This document shows, one piece after another, positions 51,174-59,921 of a stretch of 64,000 nt of DNA (its first letter is position 1; the number at the start of each line of letters is the position of its first letter). Both the position numbers and the translations under genes were made by a program. Source of the DNA: an uncultured Bacteroidota bacterium (GTDB taxonomy: Bacteria; Bacteroidota; Bacteroidia; Chitinophagales; Chitinophagaceae); contig CAISPO010000007.1 in the NCBI GenBank assembly GCA_903887415.1, positions 1 to 64,000 of the forward strand, given 5' to 3'. The notes below the pieces were generated by a model. That model was not told where the DNA came from. It was given only the letters and a program-made list of their open reading frames with translations, and searched no databases.

Positions 51174-52274
51174 ATGAGTAAGAAAGGGAAGGTTTTAGTA
51201 GCTATGAGCGGCGGTATAGACAGTACCGTGAGCGCGCTTATGCTCCATGACCAAGGGTATGAGGTGGTTGGCATTACGATGAAGACATGGGATTATGCCT
51301 CTTCTGGCGGCGGTGGCAACGGGAAGAAAGAAACCGGCTGCTGCAACCTTGATTCGTTCAACGATGCACGTATGGCTGCTGTGCAGCATGGGTTTCCGCA
51401 TTATGTGCTGGATATAAGGGAGGAATTTGGGAACCATGTCGTTGAAAATTTCGTGGAGGAATATATTGCAGGCCGTACTCCTAATCCTTGCGTGCTGTGT
51501 AATACGCACATCAAGTGGGCGGCATTACTGAAACGGGCCAATTCGCTTGACTGCGAGTATATTGCTACCGGCCATTACGTGAAAGTGCGCGAGGAAAATA
51601 ACCGTCATGTGTTGTCCAGGGCAAAAGACCTGACCAAAGATCAAAGCTATGTACTGTGGGGGCTGGGGCAGGACTGCCTGGGCCGCAGTATATACCCGCT
51701 TGGCGACCTGCTAAAAACAGAAGTACGGCAAATAGCACATGATATGGGCTATGAAGAACTGGCAAAGAAAGCAGAGAGCTACGAAATATGCTTTGTGCCC
51801 GACAACGACTATCGCGGCTTCCTGAAAAGGAACGTGGCCGGCCTGGAAGAAAGAGTGAATGGCGGCGATTTTGTGCTTGCAGATGGCACCAAGGTGGGCA
51901 AGCATAGCGGCTATCCGTTTTACACCATCGGCCAGAGAAAAGGCCTGGAAGTAGCCATGGGCAAACCTATGTATGTGACCAATATACTGCCGGATACAAA
52001 TACAGTGGTGCTGGGCGAAATTCATGAGCTGCAGGAAAGCGAAATGCTGGTGCGCGGACTTAATATGGTGAAATATGCCGCGATACCGGATAACATGGAA
52101 GCCATAACCAAGATCCGATATCGTGATCCGGGCACGGAAAGCATATTGACCAATGTGCCAGGTGGCGTTCATGTGAACTTCCGCCATGCGGTAAGCAGCA
52201 TAGCGCCCGGACAGTCGGCAGTGATCTATGAGGGAGATGATGTAGTGGCAGGAGGAATTATCCAGAAGGTTTGA
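51174..52274 (+). CDS. mnmA: tRNA 2-thiouridine(34) synthase
   Basis: 366-aa cytoplasmic enzyme that thiolates U34 of tRNA Glu, Gln and Lys. The PP-loop SGGIDSTVSALML is near the start, and the catalytic cysteines are in GRTPNPCVLCN and YEICFVPDNDYRGFL. The rest (RKGLEVAMGKPMYV) is the thiouridine-synthase beta domain. The ATG at 51174 (MSKKGK) is chosen; a longer frame upstream is not needed. An exact -7 box precedes it. Confidence 0.95.
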   Translation: MSKKGKVLVAMSGGIDSTVSALMLHDQGYEVVGITMKTWDYASSGGGGNGKKETGCCNLDSFNDARMAAVQHGFPHYVLDIREEFGNHVVENFVEEYIAGRTPNPCVLCNTHIKWAALLKRANSLDCEYIATGHYVKVREENNRHVLSRAKDLTKDQSYVLWGLGQDCLGRSIYPLGDLLKTEVRQIAHDMGYEELAKKAESYEICFVPDNDYRGFLKRNVAGLEERVNGGDFVLADGTKVGKHSGYPFYTIGQRKGLEVAMGKPMYVTNILPDTNTVVLGEIHELQESEMLVRGLNMVKYAAIPDNMEAITKIRYRDPGTESILTNVPGGVHVNFRHAVSSIAPGQSAVIYEGDDVVAGGIIQKV

Positions 52275-52380
52275 TTTGCCAAAGGGTTAAAAGGTTAATA
52301 AGTCAATTAGTTTCAGTCCCTTTAACTTTTCGCTCATTTAACCTATCGCCTTATTAACCGGTTGCCTTTTTAAACTTATT
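52275..52380. repeat. GGTTAAAAGGTTAATAAG word repeat downstream of mnmA
   Basis: Words GGGTTAAAAGGTTAATAAG, CCTTTAACTTTTCGCTC and TTTAACCTATCGCCTTATTA. Same family as the spacer after ispD. Confidence 0.5.
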
Positions 52381-52435
52381 TCTAGCTAATTTCGATTCTT
52401 TATTTATATTTACGTGAAATATCCGCCGGTATATT

Positions 52436-53221
52436 ATGCATAAAAAAATCTTTTCTGGTTTATTGTTAGTGGCGATCTGCTTCGCAGTATCATCGTGCAA
52501 AAAAAGCAACAACAGCACTACCGACCCGACCATGAATTATTTCCCGATAAAATTCGGCCATTACGTTACTTATTCCGTTGATTCTGTCTATTACATCGGT
52601 GCCGGGAATAACTATTTCGGGTTTGATACCTGCACCCGCTTTGAAGTAAAATCCCAGCTCAAATATTCCATAGACGATACATTCCGGGATGCGCAGAACC
52701 GCCTTTCCTATATCATGGATGTGTATTCCCGCCCTTACGATGGCGGATACTGGCAGGGCAGCAGCGTTATACTGATAACACCTACTGAAACAACAGTCAC
52801 TGACCTTAATGCACCGGTTACACAAAGCCTGCTTTATACCCAGGACCGCACACAGTATGTAAAATTGATCTTCCCCATCAGTAATGGCTACACCTGGAAA
52901 GGCAATCAGTTTGCAGAAGTTAATGACCCCACTTTCGCTTACCTGAATAACTGGAATTATACTTACCAGAATTACCATTTATCTTATTTCAACGGGCAGA
53001 TCAACTTTGATAATACCGTTACAGTGCTTGAAGACAACGAGAACGTTAATTATACCAACGTTGATTCTGGCGTTGCCGGATACCGCACCTTTGCCAAAGA
53101 AGTATATGCCTACAATGTAGGTATGGTTTACAAAGAATGGACCCACTACACCTGGAACGCATTTGACGCCAGTTGCTGGAATGGATATTCCGTGATCATG
53201 AAGGCGATAGACTACAACTAA
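52436..53221 (+). CDS. hypothetical lipoprotein
   Basis: 261 aa with a lipobox FAVSSC (Cys ~20) followed by KKSNNS, a common Bacteroidota export signal. The mature part is a Tyr-rich beta protein (FPIKFGHYVTYSVDSVYYIG, then NNWNYTYQNYHLSY) with two cysteines. No family recognised. Its stop codon is 2 bases before the start of the subtilase gene, so they form an operon; the subtilase could act on or with it. Confidence 0.65.
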   Translation: MHKKIFSGLLLVAICFAVSSCKKSNNSTTDPTMNYFPIKFGHYVTYSVDSVYYIGAGNNYFGFDTCTRFEVKSQLKYSIDDTFRDAQNRLSYIMDVYSRPYDGGYWQGSSVILITPTETTVTDLNAPVTQSLLYTQDRTQYVKLIFPISNGYTWKGNQFAEVNDPTFAYLNNWNYTYQNYHLSYFNGQINFDNTVTVLEDNENVNYTNVDSGVAGYRTFAKEVYAYNVGMVYKEWTHYTWNAFDASCWNGYSVIMKAIDYN

Positions 53222-53223
53222 TT

Positions 53224-54897
53224 ATGCTCAGGAAAGTGAAATGGCTGTGTCTTGTTCTTGCGCTAATGCAAGGCTTCAAGGCAAGTGCGCAGCAGTATGC
53301 CTTCCAGGTTACATTCACAGACAAGAACAATACTCCTTACAGCCTTAGCAGCCCGGCTGCTTATTTATCTGCTCGGGCATTGGCGCGGCGTACCACACAA
53401 GGAATAGCGATAGACAGTACCGACCTGCCTGTGAACACCACTTATGTGGATAGTGCGCTTACGCTAACCGGCGGCATACTGCACGAGACTTCGCGCTGGC
53501 TCAATTTATGTGTCATATTACTTTCTGATTCGTCCCAAATACATACGCTTGACGGTATAGCATTTGTAAGCAACACAAAAATGGTTGCTTATTACAGTAC
53601 TTTTCTGCATCATCGCAACAGTAATAACACAAGCGGAAACCCTGGCGGAAATATTTCCAATAAAACAACTGCACCGGACAATGTTTTCTATAGCAATACC
53701 TGGCTACAGACCACTATTGTAAATGGTAACTACCTGTACGACAAAGGTTACACCGGTGCCGGAAAGCTTATTGCTGTGCTGGATGCCGGCTTCCTTGGCA
53801 CAGATACTAATACAGGTTTCGACAGCCTATGGGCAGACAGCAGGGTACTCGATAAGCATAATTTCACATTGAACAGCAGTGATGTATTCAACTACGACAC
53901 GCATGGCACCAGCGTACTATCTACCATGGCAGGCTATGTACCTGATACCTTTGTTGGCGCAGCGCCCCTGGCCTCTTATGCGCTTTACATCACTGAGGAT
54001 GATAATTCGGAACAACCGATAGAGTTGCTAAATATGCTATGTGGTGCCGAACGTGCCGACAGCCTGGGCGCGGATATCATCACCACATCCCTGGGCTACA
54101 ATACTTTCGATAATGCTGCCTGGAGCTTTACGTTTGCGACAGACTTTGATGGCAAGACCACAACAGCGGCCAAGGCAGCTAACATAGCCACAAAAAAGGG
54201 TATGCTCTTTGTGGCAACTGCAGGCAATGAAGGCGGAGACAGCTGGAATATGATACTTACGCCCGGCGATGCGGATAGCGCTTTAACAATAGGGTCTGTA
54301 GATGTTTCCTTGGTCAATGCGGCTACGAGCGGTTACGGGCCAAATGCTGCAGGGCAAATAAAGCCTGATGTATGTGCGCTGGGGCATTTTGCCAGTATTT
54401 TGACTGAGACTGGCTATGGGAGCGAAGACGGAACCTCTTTTTCCACGCCGCAGATAGCGGGATGGGCATCCTGCCTTTGGCAGGAAACCCCGGCTGCGAC
54501 GCCTGCACAGATCAGGCAGGCCATCATAAAGTGCGCCAGCCAGTACACCAGCCCCGGCAACCAGATAGGCTATGGCATCCCAAATTTTGAGTGTACCTCC
54601 CAATTACTCAATGTACGCGACACCCCCACTCCATTTACCCCGGAGAAATGGGTGCTGGCAACCCCCAATCCATTCACGGATGAGCTGAGGCTTTCTGTAT
54701 CTCCAAATGCGTCCGGGAATGTTGATTTCAGCCTTATGGACGTTGCGGGCAGAGCACTCTTTTGGGTGCAGTATTATTTATTCAAGGGCTACAACTCGCC
54801 GTTTACCATTTCTGTTCCGGAGTTGCCCGCTGGTATCTACATTCTTAAGGCAAAATCACCTACGCAGCAGCAGGTGCTGAAACTGGAGAAACGGTAA
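53224..54897 (+). CDS. subtilisin-like (S8) protease with T9SS sorting domain
   Basis: 557-aa exported protease with signal peptide (ending KASAQ). Catalytic triad in standard order: Asp187 (LIAVLDAGFLG), His227 (DTHGTSVLSTMAG), Ser405 (DGTSFSTPQIAGWAS), with oxyanion Asn335 (ATAGNEGGDS). Residues ~25-150 look like a prodomain. The last ~75 residues (ATPNPFTDELRLSVSPNASG, PAGIYILKAKSP) are a type IX sorting tail, so the enzyme should be released or surface-bound. ATG at 53224, 2 bases after the upstream lipoprotein stop codon. Confidence 0.92.
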   Translation: MLRKVKWLCLVLALMQGFKASAQQYAFQVTFTDKNNTPYSLSSPAAYLSARALARRTTQGIAIDSTDLPVNTTYVDSALTLTGGILHETSRWLNLCVILLSDSSQIHTLDGIAFVSNTKMVAYYSTFLHHRNSNNTSGNPGGNISNKTTAPDNVFYSNTWLQTTIVNGNYLYDKGYTGAGKLIAVLDAGFLGTDTNTGFDSLWADSRVLDKHNFTLNSSDVFNYDTHGTSVLSTMAGYVPDTFVGAAPLASYALYITEDDNSEQPIELLNMLCGAERADSLGADIITTSLGYNTFDNAAWSFTFATDFDGKTTTAAKAANIATKKGMLFVATAGNEGGDSWNMILTPGDADSALTIGSVDVSLVNAATSGYGPNAAGQIKPDVCALGHFASILTETGYGSEDGTSFSTPQIAGWASCLWQETPAATPAQIRQAIIKCASQYTSPGNQIGYGIPNFECTSQLLNVRDTPTPFTPEKWVLATPNPFTDELRLSVSPNASGNVDFSLMDVAGRALFWVQYYLFKGYNSPFTISVPELPAGIYILKAKSPTQQQVLKLEKR

Positions 54898-54932
54898 CAG
54901 TTTGAGTAACCGTTAGAAATTTGAACCCAATT

Positions 54933-55814
54933 TTATTGCCCTGACAACAGCACCTGCCATGCTTTTTCTATTTCCTTAGCATCTAGCAGTTCTTTAGCAT
55001 ACTGGTGCAGCGCTTCTTTTTTAGCTGTTTCGTCGTGCGTGTAAGTCCTCATAATATTTGACAGCCTTTCATCCTGCAACAATTCACCAACTACGGGTAT
55101 AGTAGTACAGTTGCCCAGCATGCCCAGGCTGTTACCCGTAAGTATGCTGCTGTGGCGTATGTGGGCTGGCAGCGCATCTACACCTATACCAAGCTCCACG
55201 TTTGGCTTATGCACTTCAAATATCGCGCTGCCGGATGCTCGGCAGTAATAGTCTGCCCCCATACGCGCTACCAGGTCTATTTTATTTGGGTCTATCTTCC
55301 CTTGTTCGTCCAGTACATTGTCGTCTATATGCATGCACACCACCTCACAGATAATGAGATTAGCTGCCCCACCCTCTTTGCCTGTTTCTATTACCTGCAA
55401 CAATTTGCATTCCAGCTGCACCGGCGACTCCTTCACCCTGAATGGCTTTACCATATCTGATTTAACCGGCGTAAAACCCGCTTTCACAAATTCATCCACA
55501 CCCTTTGGGTATTCGCAACTCGCCAGGTTGGTTTGCTGCACAATGTTGTAGTTCACCACATTTATCACCACCTCTTTGGTCTCATAAACATTCTCCAGCG
55601 TATGCTTAATGGTATTATCGCGCACCCGGCGGGCAGGAGAGAAAATGCATATCGGTGGCTTGCTCCCAAATACATTGAAGAAGCTGAAAGGGGCAAGATT
55701 AGCATTACCATCTTTATCTATAGTGCTGGCAAAGCAAATAGGCCGCGGTGCAACCGAGCCCAATAAATAAGCATGTAATTGAGCGGTCTTTATTTCTCCC
55801 GGTATTATTTTCAT
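54933..55814 (-). CDS. flavin reductase family protein
   Basis: 293 aa, FMN-binding split-barrel fold of the flavin reductase-like superfamily. GSVAPRPICFASTIDKDGNA is the typical first block, followed by APFSFFNVFGSKPPICIFS. The C-terminal ~90 residues are helical and unusual in length for the family, perhaps a dimerisation extension. The ATG at 55814 (MKIIPGE) is preferred over 55841. A perfect 28-bp palindrome lies immediately upstream. Confidence 0.8.
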   Translation of the reverse strand: MKIIPGEIKTAQLHAYLLGSVAPRPICFASTIDKDGNANLAPFSFFNVFGSKPPICIFSPARRVRDNTIKHTLENVYETKEVVINVVNYNIVQQTNLASCEYPKGVDEFVKAGFTPVKSDMVKPFRVKESPVQLECKLLQVIETGKEGGAANLIICEVVCMHIDDNVLDEQGKIDPNKIDLVARMGADYYCRASGSAIFEVHKPNVELGIGVDALPAHIRHSSILTGNSLGMLGNCTTIPVVGELLQDERLSNIMRTYTHDETAKKEALHQYAKELLDAKEIEKAWQVLLSGQ

Positions 55815-55829
55815 ATCTCTATTAATTTC

Positions 55830-55857
55830 GTAGAGACGCAATGCATTGCGTCTCTAC
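55830..55857. repeat. perfect 28-bp palindrome (GTAGAGACGCAATG and its complement)
   Basis: 14-bp arms without spacer, between the PfkB and flavin reductase genes. I recall GTAGAGACGC-type palindromes being dispersed in cyanobacteria and Bacteroidota. It could form a hairpin in the leader of the flavin reductase mRNA or be a terminator-like or REP-type element. No T run follows. Confidence 0.7.
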
Positions 55858-55880
55858 ACCATATCAATGAATAAACTTAC

Positions 55881-56801
55881 TTAGTTCCTTATCTCAAAAT
55901 TCGCCAGATTGATAAACTCGTTCACACGCGCACCTATGTCAGCGGCATTTATTTCTTTCATTCTTATTGGCCCAAACTTCTCCACGCAATAAGATGCCAG
56001 TGCAGAACCCATAATGATCGCCGCTTTCATGCTCTCGAACGAAACGTCATTTATCCGTGCCAGGTATCCGATAAACCCTCCGGCGAATGTATCTCCTGCG
56101 CCTGTCGGGTCAAAAACATCTTCCAGCGGCATAGCAGGAGCAGCGAATATCTTGTTTTCATAAAACAGGAGGGCGCCATGCTCACCTTTTTTAATGATCA
56201 CATACTTCGGACCCATTTTCTGTATTGCTTTGGCTGCTTTTACTAAGGAATGCTCTCCTGTAAGTTGACGGGCTTCGCTGTCATTTACCATCAGCAGGTC
56301 TATCATACCGAATACCTTTTTCAGGTCGTCCATGGCAGTATCTATCCAGTAGTTCATGGTATCCATGATCACCAGCTTCGGGCGCTTGTGCAGTTGGTTG
56401 AGTACGCTTATCTGTATAGCGGGAGCCAGGTTGCCCAGCATTACATAGTCTGCACCCTGGTAGCTGGCTGGCACTTTAGGGTTGAAATCAGCCAGCACAT
56501 TGAGCTCTGTTACCAGTGTATCACGTGTATTCATATCCAGGTGGTAACGGCCGCTCCAGAAAAAACACTTGCCGCCGGGCACCACTTCTACGCCCTCAAA
56601 AGTTACATTGCGGGCTTCCAGTTCAGCCTTCTCTTCCTGCGGAAAATCTCCTCCCACAATGGAAATGAGATGTATTGGCTTTGTAAAACTGGAGGCTGCC
56701 CAGGCAGCGTATGTCGCAGAGCCGCCAATGATGCGGTCAACCTTACCAAATGGCGATTCCAGTGCATCAAATGCCATGGTGCCTACTAACAATAAAGACA
56801 T
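55881..56801 (-). CDS. PfkB family sugar/nucleoside kinase
   Basis: 306-aa cytoplasmic kinase of the ribokinase superfamily. The N-terminal GGSATYAAWAAS and the C-terminal anion-hole motif DPTGAGDTFAGGF with the catalytic Asp are intact. Substrate not clear; the family phosphorylates sugars, adenosine or fructose 6-phosphate. It lies upstream of the flavin reductase gene on the same strand, 66 bases apart. Confidence 0.88.
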   Translation of the reverse strand: MSLLLVGTMAFDALESPFGKVDRIIGGSATYAAWAASSFTKPIHLISIVGGDFPQEEKAELEARNVTFEGVEVVPGGKCFFWSGRYHLDMNTRDTLVTELNVLADFNPKVPASYQGADYVMLGNLAPAIQISVLNQLHKRPKLVIMDTMNYWIDTAMDDLKKVFGMIDLLMVNDSEARQLTGEHSLVKAAKAIQKMGPKYVIIKKGEHGALLFYENKIFAAPAMPLEDVFDPTGAGDTFAGGFIGYLARINDVSFESMKAAIIMGSALASYCVEKFGPIRMKEINAADIGARVNEFINLANFEIRN

Positions 56802-56957
56802 AAATGTTTAAAATTTGCAGCAAATGTAATGGATATGGTTTGGAATCGGGAATTTGGGGTAGGAAATGGAATTTGGGCCTGGGACTGTATACCCTAAGAC
56901 GATTGTGGCACAGCGCAATTGCCGTTAATACATGCTCGACGAAAGCTATAAGGATGC

Positions 56958-57329
56958 TTACTTCTTCCCTTTCACTGCCACAAGGTAAGCCACGATCTTC
57001 TTTGCCGTAACTGAATCAACAGGAGCATGATACTTCGCCACCATTTTCGTCACCTCTGCCTCCCACGTCTTCGCCGGAAAGTCTGGCTGTGAGCTTATAT
57101 ATTTCAGCGAGTGGCAAATTGCGCAATAGGACAGGAACTCGGTCTTTCCTTCGTGCTCAGGGAATACAGGCGGCGGGGAGGGGTTTAAATCCATCTCTCT
57201 AACACTGCCTTTCACAGAAAAGGTATTTTCCGGAGCGCTGGCCGTTTCCTGTTTTGGTTGGTTACAACCATAGGCTACCAACCCAACAATGCAGGCAACT
57301 AAAACAATATAGACACTGTATTTGCTCAT
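56958..57329 (-). CDS. small c-type cytochrome lipoprotein, SorB-like
   Basis: 123 aa. A hydrophobic signal ends at a lipobox-like AYGC (Cys ~22). The haem motif CAICH (SYCAICHSL) lies near residue 75, and the C-terminus MVAKYHAPVDSVTAKKIVAY is typical of a short cytochrome c. The sulfite-oxidase-like gene lies 93 bases upstream on the same strand, so it probably accepts electrons from that enzyme, as SorB does for SorA. This is inferred from context. ATG at 57329. Confidence 0.8.
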   Translation of the reverse strand: MSKYSVYIVLVACIVGLVAYGCNQPKQETASAPENTFSVKGSVREMDLNPSPPPVFPEHEGKTEFLSYCAICHSLKYISSQPDFPAKTWEAEVTKMVAKYHAPVDSVTAKKIVAYLVAVKGKK

Positions 57330-57373
57330 AAAAAATACGCTTAACAACTAATGCTCCCGACTATCTACCAATT

Positions 57374-57397
57374 ACTAACTACTAACTACTAACTACT
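57374..57397. repeat. (ACTAACT)3 tandem repeat
   Basis: Three perfect 7-bp units plus ACT, between the cytochrome and sulfite-oxidase-like genes. Of the kind of word repeats seen in other spacers here. Confidence 0.6.
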
Positions 57398-57422
57398 ATC
57401 TACCATCTACTAGTACATACGG

Positions 57423-58594
57423 CTAATTAACATTCACATCCAGCTTTTCAATAAATCCTCTTGCATACCCACTCCTGTTCCACTGCTTGTCTGTCTGTGT
57501 ATGCCCGGCATTATCTGTTGCCCTCGCTTTCAGGTGATATACCCCCTTTGCCTCCGGCGTCCAGTTATACTTCCATCTTCTCCATGAATATTTCCCCAGT
57601 TCCGGATTTAACTGTGCTTCTACCCATGTTTTACCATCATCAAAAGAAAGCTCCATTTTTTTAATACCTGTCCCGTCATTAAAAGCCAGCCCCTCAACAA
57701 GGCACTGTTTGTGCGCAGTAACCGTTTCGCTGGTATCCGGCTCCACAAAAATGGAGTGCAGGTTAATGTTCGATATGGGCACAGTTACTTTTGCAAGGCT
57801 GTCCGGCTTTTCATTTGGGCCGGTTGCTGGGACGCGATACGCATTCTTCATCCAGAAGCCTTTGAATGTGTCGGTTAACACATTGATGTTGGCAAGTGCG
57901 CCCACCCAGTAGATAGCATACCAGCCCGGTACTACCAGTTTCAGCGGATAACCGTTCAGCATGGGCAACGGCTGCCCGTTCATTTCATAGGCTACCATTA
58001 CCTCACCATCATTTGCATGGTTTATATCCAATGACTTAACAAAGGCTGGAATATCCGGCAACGCGCCCCGGTCAAGCCCCTGGAAGGTAACTTCGATAGA
58101 CCCTTTCTTTGCGCCTGCCATTGCCAGGATATCCTTTAGTTTTACACCCTTCCATTTCGCGTTGCCCATCGCACCGTTATTCCACTGGCTGCCCGGGACT
58201 TTCGGGTTAAAAGTGGACCTGGAATTACCAGCACATATTGCCAGCGCCACCATTGAGTCAGGAGCGAATTTAGTTTTAAGATCATTCATCGAAAGCGCCA
58301 GTGGCTGTTCTACGGAGCCGCCTATATAAAGCCGGAATGTGTCAATATCAATTCTCGTCGGTATCTGGGACATATGCCAGCGTACAAAAAAAAGATCATT
58401 TGGAGTTATATCTTCCCTGAAAGCTTTTAATGGCGTTTCTAGTTGGGGGGACGATCGGTAAGCAATATCATTTCTTTTTTCTCCGGGTATTTTACCAATT
58501 CGGGGCCGTTATTATTGCCCGCATTACTTCCACAGGCGAATAATGTCGCGAAAACGATCAATACAGTAAAATAAAACAGTGCATTTTTGATCAT
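57423..58594 (-). pseudogene. sulfite-oxidase-like molybdopterin lipoprotein, frameshifted
   Basis: From the ATG at 58594 the frame begins with a lipoprotein signal (LIVFATLFAC) and ends early at a TAG after LLTDRPPN. One extra base in the six-G run at 58445-58450 (plus strand) continues it as LETPLKAFREDITPNDLFFV, RWHMSQIPTRIDIDTFRLYI and on to the stop at 57423, ~390 aa. The molybdopterin-binding Cys is in AICAGNSRS. WWxGWG-like PGWYAIYWVG and a C-terminal Ig-like dimerisation domain (TSETVTAHKQCLVEGLAF) follow. The restored protein would oxidise sulfite or reduce sulfoxides in the periplasm, passing electrons to the adjacent cytochrome. The base loss may be a sequencing error. Confidence 0.85.
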
Positions 58595-58695
58595 CAGTAT
58601 CGTATTGATATTTTCATTTTCGTGTAATATAGTAGCAATAAGCAATTTTTACAAAATCTTTATAAATTTACTTATTTTGCCAGCAAATGCAAATA

Positions 58696-59124
58696 ATGAA
58701 GAAAGTACACTTAGCAGCAATAGTAGTAGCCGGCGTGATGGCAATGTATTCATGTGGCGGATCAGCTACACAAACAGAAACCGCAAGCGCTCCCACTACA
58801 CCGGGAAAAGCAACCGGGGATGCTGTGTATAAAAAGACCTGTATCACCTGCCACCAGGCAAATGGCGAAGGATTGCCCAATACATACCCACCGCTCGCAA
58901 AATCTGATTTCATTTCTGATAAAGAAAAGACCATAGCGCAGGTAATTAAGGGCTATTCAGGTGAGCTAACCGTGAATGGCAAGAAATATAACAGCGCCAT
59001 GCCTGCACAGCAGCTCAACGACGAAGAGGTGGCTGCCGTACTTACCTATGTATATGGCAATTTCGGAAACGGAGGGACTACAGTAACTGCGGATGAAGTA
59101 AAGGCGGTGAGGGGGAAGATATAA
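58696..59124 (+). CDS. c-type cytochrome lipoprotein
   Basis: 142 aa. Signal with lipobox MAMYSC (Cys ~20), a Thr/Ala-rich linker, then a class I cytochrome c domain with CITCHQANGEG, PPLAKSDF, a probable distal Met (YNSAMPAQ) and the C-terminal helix AAVLTYVYGNFG. It is divergent from the sulfite-oxidase-like gene, across 101 bases. It probably shuttles electrons in the periplasm, possibly toward a terminal oxidase. An ATG at 58687 would add three residues. Confidence 0.85.
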   Translation: MKKVHLAAIVVAGVMAMYSCGGSATQTETASAPTTPGKATGDAVYKKTCITCHQANGEGLPNTYPPLAKSDFISDKEKTIAQVIKGYSGELTVNGKKYNSAMPAQQLNDEEVAAVLTYVYGNFGNGGTTVTADEVKAVRGKI

Positions 59125-59192
59125 GTTGGCTGGCCTTTGGGCTTTGGGTTTTGCTTTTTTACTTTTGAATTTTGAATTTTTACTTCTGAACA
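59125..59192. repeat. TTTTGAATTTTGAATTTTTAC word repeat
   Basis: Words GGCTTTGGGTTTTGC, TTTACTTTTGAATTTTG and AATTTTTACTTCTGAA, the same type as the engB-ubiE spacer. Confidence 0.5.
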
Positions 59193-59909
59193 ATGAAAGC
59201 AATGCTTTTTGCAGCCGGGTTAGGTTCTCGCCTAAAACCCTTTACAGACCACGCCCCGAAAGCGCTGGCTGAAGTTAATGGTAAAACCTTGCTGGAACAC
59301 AATATCAGGTATCTTCAGCGATTCGGCATATATGAAGTTATTGTCAATGTCCATCATTTCGCCGATATGATAGAAGATGCCCTTTTTGAGCACGATAATT
59401 TTGGTTCCGAGATCACTATTTCGGATGAGCGGGCGGAAGTACTTGAAACCGGTGGCGGGCTTAAAAAAGCAACTCATTTTTTTGATGGCGAAGCCGACTT
59501 TGTGGTCATGAATGTAGATGTGCTCACCAACCTTGATCTTGAAAAAATGATCACTGCGCACACCTCGGGTAATGCTATTGCCACACTTGCGGTAATGAAA
59601 AGAGACTCCTCACGCCAGTTGCTTTTTGATGAGGAAATGTCCCTGTGCGGGTGGATCAACAACAGTACCGGCCAGGAACGCATTTCCAGGCCCATTACGC
59701 CGCTGCAGCCGTTTGCATTCAGTGGCATACAAGTATTATCGCAGGCGGTGTTGCAGGATATTCCTTTTGAGGGTAAGTTCTCGCTTATCGACCTTTATCT
59801 GCATCTTGCAAAAACGCACATCCTCAAAGGCTACGATCATACCGGCAATATCTTTATTGATGTAGGCAAGCCCGGCAGCATAGAAAAGGCGGAATACCTC
59901 TTTCAATAA
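59193..59909 (+). CDS. sugar-phosphate nucleotidyltransferase (MurU/GDP-mannose type)
   Basis: 238-aa cytoplasmic enzyme. AMLFAAGLGSRLKPFTDH is the nucleotide-binding loop, ETGGGLKKA the sugar-binding part, and NVDVLTN (Asp) the metal-binding motif. Closest by eye to MurU and mannose-1-phosphate guanylyltransferases. It should make a UDP- or GDP-sugar for wall or lipid building. Ends 12 bases before recO, which is convergent. Confidence 0.85.
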   Translation: MKAMLFAAGLGSRLKPFTDHAPKALAEVNGKTLLEHNIRYLQRFGIYEVIVNVHHFADMIEDALFEHDNFGSEITISDERAEVLETGGGLKKATHFFDGEADFVVMNVDVLTNLDLEKMITAHTSGNAIATLAVMKRDSSRQLLFDEEMSLCGWINNSTGQERISRPITPLQPFAFSGIQVLSQAVLQDIPFEGKFSLIDLYLHLAKTHILKGYDHTGNIFIDVGKPGSIEKAEYLFQ

Positions 59910-59921
59910 TAAGCGCATTGG

